From CAZTPJ01 sp964614515 (lineage in GTDB: Bacteria; Planctomycetota; Phycisphaerae; Phycisphaerales; UBA1924): a stretch of 12,073 nucleotides of DNA. The notes beneath the pieces were generated by a model. It did not search any database and had not been told where the DNA came from. It saw only the letters and a list, made by a program, of their open reading frames with translations. Every line of letters begins with the position of its first letter. The stretch's first letter is position 1. The stretch is taken from assembly GCA_964614515.1 (NCBI GenBank), contig CAZTPJ010000095.1, positions 1-12,073 of the forward strand, in the 5' to 3' direction. Of this stretch, positions 1 through 5,205 are shown one piece after another. The translations under genes were made by a program, and so were the position numbers.

Positions 1-62
1 CGCCTTCCGCATGAACAGTTTCCGCCCGCCCGACCCCCTCGATACCTCACCGGCGTCCTCGC

Positions 63-68
63 TACCCT
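63..68 (+). promoter_or_regulatory. Putative -10 box of a leaderless promoter
   Basis: TACCCT, preceded by CGC, ends 6 nt before the ATG at 75. A transcript from this box would start at or next to the start codon, and no Shine-Dalgarno sequence is visible. No convincing -35 hexamer is seen about 17 bp upstream. The same CGCTANNNT-to-ATG spacing recurs at 866 and 1273, which is the main support. Bases 1-62 show no other feature. Confidence 0.4.
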
Positions 69-74
69 CTTCCC

Positions 75-824
75 ATGCTCGCCGAATCCGCGCTGCCAGA
101 TTGGCTCGTGACGTTCAAGCCCTTCACGCTCCCGCATGTGCTGACGGTCTTTGCGTTTGTCGCGATGATGACGGCCGCGGCGTATTGGGGCGTTCCGCGT
201 CGCGGCACCACGGCCGAGAAGCGGCTTCGCGTCGGCTGGTGCGGGTTCATCATCCTCTGGCAGGTGTACGCGACGATCTGGTGGTTGTGGCCCTCGCGAT
301 TCCGGTGGGATGAGAGCCTGCCGCTTCATCTGTGCGACATTGTCGTCTGGGTCGCCCCGCTTGCGCTGTTGACCCAGCGTCCATGGCCGCGCGCGTTGCT
401 CTATTTCTGGGGCATCGGCCTCTCGACGCAGGCGTTCTTCACACCAGTGCTTGAAGATGGCCCGGCCGCGTTTCGATACTGGCTCTTCTGGGTCGGGCAC
501 ACGCAGATCGTCGGCTCGGCGATCTATGACATCATCGTCCTGCGCTTTCGACCCACCGCGCGCGACTACCTCCGCGCCACCATCGCGAGCATCATCTACG
601 CGGCCATCGTCATTCCGATCAACGGCCTGTGGGATCTGAACTATGGCTACATGGGCAGCCGACTTCCTGAGTACGACACCGTCTTGAGTCAACTGCCGTC
701 AAACTGGGCCGTGCGCCTGCTGGTGATGGCCGTGCTCGTGCAGATCGTGTTCGCCATCGCCTGGCTGGCGTGGCCGTTGGGGCGGTGGGTGATGGGGCGG
801 GTGCGCGAAACACAGGTCGCCTGA
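75..824 (+). CDS. TIGR02206/YwaF-type integral membrane protein
   Basis: A 249-residue protein with about seven hydrophobic segments (near residues 17-39, 53-72, 86-101, 105-125, 135-156, 165-183 and 211-236). The motif DESLPLHLCDI (residues 79-89) before the third helix and the polar NYGYM motif (189-193) are hallmarks of the TIGR02206/YwaF family of bacterial membrane proteins, and the length fits that family. No biochemical function is established for the family to my knowledge, so none is assigned. The ATG at 75 was chosen because it precedes the family's N-terminal region and lies 6 nt after a TACCCT box; no ribosome binding site is seen. It appears monocistronic: the next gene starts 42 bp downstream with its own promoter-like box. 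Confidence 0.85.
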   Translation: MLAESALPDWLVTFKPFTLPHVLTVFAFVAMMTAAAYWGVPRRGTTAEKRLRVGWCGFIILWQVYATIWWLWPSRFRWDESLPLHLCDIVVWVAPLALLTQRPWPRALLYFWGIGLSTQAFFTPVLEDGPAAFRYWLFWVGHTQIVGSAIYDIIVLRFRPTARDYLRATIASIIYAAIVIPINGLWDLNYGYMGSRLPEYDTVLSQLPSNWAVRLLVMAVLVQIVFAIAWLAWPLGRWVMGRVRETQVA

Positions 825-852
825 TCGACGGCGGCGTGGCTCACGATGGCGC

Positions 853-858
853 TAGAAT
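853..858 (+). promoter_or_regulatory. Putative -10 box of a leaderless promoter
   Basis: TAGAAT preceded by GCGC, ending 7 nt before the ATG at 866. This again places the predicted transcription start at the start codon. No clear -35 element is visible. It supports 866 rather than the longer upstream reading frame as the start of the nucleotidyltransferase gene. Confidence 0.45.
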
Positions 859-865
859 CTCAACA

Positions 866-1168
866 ATGGTGCGCGACGACATAGTTCGGACAATCCAGCC
901 GGTGATGCCGGAGCTGCGCCGACGATTTCACGTTCGGGCGATCGGGCTCTTCGGGTCCATCGCGCGGGGTAGTGACCGCCCGAACAGCGATGTCGATGTG
1001 CTCGTGGAGTTTGAGCCGGGCGCGATGGTCACCTTGTTCACACTCGCCGGGCTTCGAATCCGGTTGATGGAATTTCTCGGTCGTGAGGTTGACGTCATCG
1101 AGGATCACGCGGGACTTCGCCCGGCCTTTCGAGAATCGTTGAAACGGGATTACTGCCGTGTCGCTTGA
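866..1168 (+). CDS. MntA-type minimal nucleotidyltransferase (antitoxin-like)
   Basis: A 100-residue protein with the minimal nucleotidyltransferase core: GS at residues 30-31 in FGSIARG, the paired aspartates of SDVDV (D42, D44), and a third acidic residue D76 in REVDVIE. The three carboxylates needed for metal-dependent nucleotide transfer are therefore present. Proteins of this size and pattern (COG1669, MntA) usually act as antitoxins that AMPylate a HEPN ribonuclease toxin encoded next door. No HEPN gene follows: a short frame from GTG 1158, overlapping the 3' end, stops after 28 codons and shows no HEPN motif. The reading frame is open back to 770, but the 32 extra residues overlap the previous gene and lie outside the family core, and a TAGAAT box lies 7 nt before ATG 866. 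The family call is firm; the antitoxin role is inference. Confidence 0.85.
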   Translation: MVRDDIVRTIQPVMPELRRRFHVRAIGLFGSIARGSDRPNSDVDVLVEFEPGAMVTLFTLAGLRIRLMEFLGREVDVIEDHAGLRPAFRESLKRDYCRVA

Positions 1169-1194
1169 AGCGCGTATTCCGCGGCCTCCGCGAC

Positions 1195-1212
1195 ATCTCT
1201 GCGATCTCTGCG
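1195..1212. repeat. Tandem ATCTCTGCG repeat
   Basis: Two exact head-to-tail copies of the 9-mer ATCTCTGCG (1195-1203 and 1204-1212), flanked by degenerate relatives (CCTCCGCG before, TACCTCTTTCCG after). It fills most of the gap between the nucleotidyltransferase and transferase genes. I recall similar short CTCTGCG-type intergenic strings from other bacterial genomes, but no function is known to me. Confidence 0.5.
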
Positions 1213-1235
1213 TACCTCTTTCCGGGCGGTCGCCA

Positions 1236-1265
1236 TTGCGGTGAACCCGCCGTCTCCGCTACACT
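1236..1265 (+). promoter_or_regulatory. Putative promoter of the transferase-ligase operon
   Basis: A TTGCGG -35-like hexamer (1236-1241), an 18-bp spacer, and a TACACT -10 box (1260-1265) preceded by CGC. The box ends 7 nt before the ATG at 1273, so the mRNA is predicted to be leaderless or nearly so. The same TTGnnn-18-TACACT arrangement appears upstream of mcsA. Confidence 0.45.
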
Positions 1266-1272
1266 GCCTGCG

Positions 1273-2460
1273 ATGTTCTGGCTCTGCCTCGCTCTGGTTC
1301 CCGTCGCACTGGCGATTGCCTTTCCCATCACGGGCGCGCTGGTGTCGCTGGGCCATCGCCTGCGCACCTTCGACTCTGCCGGCGTCCCCGGGCAGGTCAA
1401 GGCCCCGCGCCGCGCGATCCCCAACACCGGCGGCATCGCCATCATCACGGCCATGGTGCTGCCCGCGCTCGCCGCCGTCATCGGCGCTCACGCCGTGCCC
1501 GACCGCGTCATCGCCGATCTCATCCCCCCCCTTGTCGATCACCTGCCGGGGATTCGTGCGCAGACGGCCCTGGCGCTGGTGTTCATCGGATGTCTGCTGG
1601 TGTTGCACATCGTCGGGTTGATTGACGATCGTCGTCCGCTCGGGCCGTGGGTGAAACTCACGATCATGGTCCTCGTCGCGGCCGTCATCGTCATTGCGAT
1701 GCAGACGCGCCTGTTGACGATGCTCGATGCGCACGTCGGCGGACCGTGGCTCTCGTGGCTCATCACGATCGTCTGGATCGTTGTCGTCACCAACGCGCTG
1801 AACTTCATGGACAACATGGATGGACTGTCCGCCGGGGTGACGAGCGTGGCGGGCACGGGGTTTCTCATCGCCGCGCTGGTGAACTCTCCGCCGCAGTGGT
1901 TTGTCGCGGCGGGCCTGGCGCTGCTTGTCGGCGCGTGTCTTGGCTTCCTCGCGTTCAACCGCCCGCCGGCGAAGATCTTCATGGGCGATGGCGGGTCGCT
2001 GGTGCTTGGTTTTTCGCTGGCGTTCTTCACCGTGCGCACGACCTATTACACGACCGACGCCGGCGCGTGGTATGCCGTGTTCATGCCCCTGATCGTCCTC
2101 GCCGTGCCGCTGTATGACTTCGCCTCCGTCGTGCTGTTGCGCCTGTCGCAGGGCAAGAGTCCCTTCGTCGGCGACTTGCAGCACTTCTCGCATCGCCTCG
2201 TCCAGCGCGGACTCTCGCGACCCGCGGCCGTGCTGGTCATCATCGGATGCACGGCCATCACCGCCATCAGCGGTGTGGCGCTCGGCTCGCTTCGGCCGTG
2301 GCAGGCGGCGATGGTTGGCGTGCAGACGATCACCATGCTTGGCGTGTTGGCGATCTTTGAGTGGTCAAGCCGCGCCAAGGTCAGTCTCCCTTCATCCGAT
2401 CACGCGATGCCCGCTTCGCCGCAGCCGGACGCACCGCCCACCGATACACCATCATCATGA
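1273..2460 (+). CDS. WecA/TagO-like polyprenyl-phosphate sugar-1-phosphate transferase
   Basis: A 395-residue polytopic membrane protein of the MraY/WecA superfamily (glycosyltransferase family 4). These enzymes move a sugar-1-phosphate from a UDP-sugar to undecaprenyl phosphate at the inner face of the membrane, the first committed step of lipid-linked glycan synthesis. Visible motifs are the aspartate pair D118-D119 in LIDDRR, NFMDNMDGL (177-185), IFMGDGGS with D239, and a cytoplasmic HxxHRL-like motif (HFSHRL, H307). The last favours the WecA/TagO branch over MraY. The sugar cannot be read from sequence. The frame is open upstream from TTG 1165, but those 36 residues are encoded by the CTCTGCG repeat region, so ATG 1273 next to a TACACT box is preferred. 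The stop overlaps the next gene's start (ATGA), indicating translational coupling. A C8 run lies at 1524-1531. Confidence 0.88.
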   Translation: MFWLCLALVPVALAIAFPITGALVSLGHRLRTFDSAGVPGQVKAPRRAIPNTGGIAIITAMVLPALAAVIGAHAVPDRVIADLIPPLVDHLPGIRAQTALALVFIGCLLVLHIVGLIDDRRPLGPWVKLTIMVLVAAVIVIAMQTRLLTMLDAHVGGPWLSWLITIVWIVVVTNALNFMDNMDGLSAGVTSVAGTGFLIAALVNSPPQWFVAAGLALLVGACLGFLAFNRPPAKIFMGDGGSLVLGFSLAFFTVRTTYYTTDAGAWYAVFMPLIVLAVPLYDFASVVLLRLSQGKSPFVGDLQHFSHRLVQRGLSRPAAVLVIIGCTAITAISGVALGSLRPWQAAMVGVQTITMLGVLAIFEWSSRAKVSLPSSDHAMPASPQPDAPPTDTPSS

Positions 2461-4856
2461 CCGCGCCCGGCGACAACCCGCGCTCCATCGCCGCGATCAT
2501 GACTCGCGCGGGGCTGTGCATCCTGCTGATGATCGCGTTTCTTCGCGCCACCGTCGCGTTTGAGCCGTTACCCGGCTGGGACATGGACCCGACCGTCGTG
2601 TACGCGCCCTCGGCGGGTTTGCGCCCCGCTGAACTTTTGATGCTTGATGCGCTGGCGTTCGCGGCCGCGGCGATCGTCATGCTCGGCGAAGCCATGCGCG
2701 GACGACGCATGAACCTCCTCGCGTGTGTACTGACGGGGATCGGGTGCGTCGGCGTGTATCTCCACGGCCTTGTGATTGGCAGCGGCTCGCTCGATGACTT
2801 GCGCATCGGCTCGGGGTGGGCCGCGGCGATTGTCGCCGCGCTCGCGGCTGCGCACGCGTGTCGCGATGTGGGGCTTCGCAATCTCTGCATTGCCGCGTTG
2901 GTGGGGTTTGTGGGCATGGTGGCCGCGAAGGGCGCGGTGCAGTTCACCATTGAACACGACATCACGGTTGAGACGTTCGAGGCGAATCGCGAGGCGATCC
3001 TGCGTTCGCGCGGGTGGATGGATGGCTCGGCCGCGGCGCTCGCGTATGAGCATCGCCTGCGCCAGCGCGAGGCGACGGGCTGGTTCGCGCTGGCCAACGC
3101 GGTGGCGTCGGTCGCGGCCGGGGCGCTGGTCGCGCTGGCCGGGTGGGCGATCATCGCGGCGCGCGATGCCCGCCCGCAGGTGCAGCGACTCGCCAACGGC
3201 TTCGCCGCGCTGGTCATCCTCGGCGCGGCCGGCGCGGGAACACTGCTCGTGCTCGCCGGGGCGAAGGGTGGATACGCCGCGGCCGGGCTTGGACTCACAC
3301 TGCTCGCCGCGATGTGGCTCGCGCGAACGGGCCGGCTGCCGTGCACGCCTCGCGCGACGCCCTGGCTGCTCGCCGCGCTCGTGCTGATCGCTCCGCTCAT
3401 CGCCATCGCCATTCGCGGACTCATTGGCGAACGCATCGGCGAACTCAGCCTGCTCTTCCGGTGGTTCTATGTCTCCACGGCCGCGGAGATATTCACCGAA
3501 GCCCCGCTTCTGGGCGTGGGGCCTTCCGGATTCCAGCGCGCCTACATGCTGCACAAACCCGCGATCAGCCCCGAGGATGTGCAAAGCCCGCACTGCCTTA
3601 CATTTGACTACCTCGCGACGATGGGCGTCTTTGGCATCGCGTGGATTGCGCTGATCGTGATGTGGCTCGCCGCCGCGGCGCGGCACGCGATCACGGATGT
3701 CGATGATGCGCCGATTGAGTCCCCCCCCCCGCCCGGCCTCGCGGCGCTCGCGAGTGTCGCCATCATTCCCACCATCGTCGGGTTCATTCTCGAATCGCCA
3801 GCGCAGAACATCTTTGAATCGCTGCTGGCGATGATCACGCGCGGCGTGGGCACGCTCGCGTGGATCGGCATCGGCGCGGGCGTGCTTGCACTCCTGCGAC
3901 AACGACCTTCCGCGCGATGGTGCTTCGCCCCGGCCGTGCTCGCCCTCGCCGCGCATGGGCAGGTTGAGATGACACCGATCTGGGTCGGCTCGGCGGCGTG
4001 GTTCATGCTGATGCTCGGCGTCGCCGGCGCGCAGCGTGAACACGCGTGTCGCATGAGGGTTCGCTTCGCGCCGGCGATTGTCTGCGCGATCGCGGCCATC
4101 GCGCTGGCCGTCTTCGTCGCGCCGCGCGTCATCGCGTGGCAGGCGAGCCTGCTTCGCGCCGCGGAGATGGTGCGCCCGATTCAGCAGTTTGAAGCGCGAC
4201 GCATGGCCCTCGAAGTCGGCCGGACCGATCCGCGATTCCCCGGCGACTCATGGCCGACGTTCATCACCGATCTCGGCCGATACGTCAACATGCCCCCCGC
4301 GACGACGCAGGAGGCGATGCGCGAGCAACTGGTCGCGCTTCGCGTCCATCGCGCAGAGCAAGCTGCCCTCGAACTCTTGATGACCACCTCTCCGATCTTT
4401 CCTTCGCATACGGCCACGCACATCACCGGCAGTCAACTCTCGCTCGCCGCGCTCAGCGCCCTGTTCATCGATCGCGAGCCGACGCAGGACCAAGTCTGGG
4501 CGTTTGGACATCTGCCCGAGGCGTTCGCCATCCTCGCGACACAAAGTCCCGAGGCCGGCGCTGCCGAATGGGCCTGGCTCGGCTCGGTCGGCATGACCCG
4601 GTACATGCAGACCGGCAAGGAGGTCTACGCCACGGAGTCCATCGCCGCGATGGAACGCGCGGCCGAACTGGACCCGCACGGCCTGTCAATCCGCGTCCGC
4701 CTGATGGACACGCACGTTCGTCTGGGAAACGCATCGGAGGCGTCGAAGTGGGCAAGGGAAGCCCTGGTCGCGAACGAGAAGGCCCGGTTAGACCCGCGCA
4801 AAGTCTTGCAGGAAGCCGAACTGCGACGTGTTCAAGGGGTGGCGGGGGGGTCTTGA
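2457..4856 (+). CDS. O-antigen ligase/polymerase-like membrane protein with TPR-like tail
   Basis: A 799-residue protein. About residues 12-590 contain a dozen or so hydrophobic helices; the rest is soluble and TPR-like (for example YATESIAAMERAAELDPHG near the end). The central region fits the Wzy_C/WaaL family: GVGPSGFQRAY from residue 353, then a loop with SPH (H379) and DYLATMGVFG. In this family a loop histidine helps transfer a lipid-linked glycan to an acceptor at the outer face of the membrane; the usual HN is HC here. The gene starts by ATGA overlap with the preceding WecA-like gene, so the two probably initiate and then ligate or polymerise one surface glycan. The frame is open back to 2361, but that part overlaps the upstream gene. 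A C10 tract (3721-3730) encodes the proline run at 423-426 between helices and could slip. Ligase versus polymerase cannot be decided. Confidence 0.75.
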   Translation: MTAPGDNPRSIAAIMTRAGLCILLMIAFLRATVAFEPLPGWDMDPTVVYAPSAGLRPAELLMLDALAFAAAAIVMLGEAMRGRRMNLLACVLTGIGCVGVYLHGLVIGSGSLDDLRIGSGWAAAIVAALAAAHACRDVGLRNLCIAALVGFVGMVAAKGAVQFTIEHDITVETFEANREAILRSRGWMDGSAAALAYEHRLRQREATGWFALANAVASVAAGALVALAGWAIIAARDARPQVQRLANGFAALVILGAAGAGTLLVLAGAKGGYAAAGLGLTLLAAMWLARTGRLPCTPRATPWLLAALVLIAPLIAIAIRGLIGERIGELSLLFRWFYVSTAAEIFTEAPLLGVGPSGFQRAYMLHKPAISPEDVQSPHCLTFDYLATMGVFGIAWIALIVMWLAAAARHAITDVDDAPIESPPPPGLAALASVAIIPTIVGFILESPAQNIFESLLAMITRGVGTLAWIGIGAGVLALLRQRPSARWCFAPAVLALAAHGQVEMTPIWVGSAAWFMLMLGVAGAQREHACRMRVRFAPAIVCAIAAIALAVFVAPRVIAWQASLLRAAEMVRPIQQFEARRMALEVGRTDPRFPGDSWPTFITDLGRYVNMPPATTQEAMREQLVALRVHRAEQAALELLMTTSPIFPSHTATHITGSQLSLAALSALFIDREPTQDQVWAFGHLPEAFAILATQSPEAGAAEWAWLGSVGMTRYMQTGKEVYATESIAAMERAAELDPHGLSIRVRLMDTHVRLGNASEASKWAREALVANEKARLDPRKVLQEAELRRVQGVAGGS
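3721..3730. repeat. C10 homopolymer inside the ligase-like gene
   Basis: Ten consecutive C, in frame, encoding part of a serine-proline run. Loss of one C would shift the frame into TGA at 3832-3834, and gain of one C would reach TGA at 3815-3817. Either slip therefore truncates the protein shortly after the catalytic loop and removes the last helices and the TPR-like tail. Confidence 0.9.
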
Positions 4857-4880
4857 CCGATGCAGCGGGCCGACTAGGAT
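4853..4880 (+). promoter_or_regulatory. fusA promoter (TTGACC-16-TAGGAT)
   Basis: TTGACC at 4853-4858, overlapping the stop codon of the ligase-like gene, a 16-bp spacer, and TAGGAT at 4875-4880. The spacing and the -35 hexamer are identical to those of the rRNA promoter at 11413-11440. Transcription is predicted to start near 4887, giving a 5' leader of about 319 nt before fusA. Confidence 0.6.
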
Positions 4881-4886
4881 TGTTCA

Positions 4887-5205
4887 CCGGGGGCGGGGTG
4901 TCGCCGGGTCGTCGTGGGCCCAATGTGATCGACCTCGCCCAGGGGCTTTGCGCCCGAGGTCTATCGCAGCGCAGGCACATCTCGCAGGAGCGACAGGAAT
5001 GACCGACTCGGAGGATCCGGGTCCAAGGGTGACTGCTTAGGCCTCGCGGCCTCGTCGCTCACCCGCGGGCCAGTCCACACAACTCGAATCAACCCGTATC
5101 CGGGTGCGCGCCACCGAAGCACGCTCCCCGATGCCCAAGGCACGGACCGGGAACGCCCGGCACCGACCATCGCCGTAACCGCACACGCACCACTGAGACC
5201 CATCC
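4887..5205 (+). promoter_or_regulatory. Long structured 5' leader of fusA
   Basis: This 319-nt stretch holds no credible gene and no tRNA that I can see. It contains several hairpins: GACCTCG (4931-4937) with CGAGGTC (4955-4961), extendable by GAT/ATC past one mismatch; a nested hairpin with outer GGGTGA (5027-5032)/TCACCC (5059-5064) and inner AGGCC-TCGC-GGCCT (5039-5052); ACCCG-TATC-CGGGT (5092-5105); TGCC-CAA-GGCA near 5131-5141; and CCGGG-AACG-CCCGG (5147-5160). No Shine-Dalgarno sequence precedes the fusA ATG. It may be a cis-regulatory element or only a GC-rich leader. I do not recognise a known riboswitch, 6S, SRP, tmRNA or RNase P signature. Confidence 0.4.

Noticed and set aside
770..865. 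Longer start for the nucleotidyltransferase
   Set aside because: The extra 32 residues overlap the upstream gene and precede the family core; ATG 866 has a -10-like box at leaderless spacing.
1150..2193. 347-codon open frame on the - strand
   Set aside because: Antisense to the transferase gene, extremely rich in Arg, Asp, Gln and Gly, with no recognisable motif.
2568..4043. 491-codon open frame on the - strand
   Set aside because: It lies wholly opposite the ligase-like gene. Its product is Arg/Gly/His-rich without hydrophobic or motif structure, as expected for an antisense shadow of GC-rich coding DNA.
5070..5125. Possible tRNA T-arm (TCGAATC) in the fusA leader
   Set aside because: No flanking 5-bp T-stem, acceptor stem or anticodon arm can be drawn.
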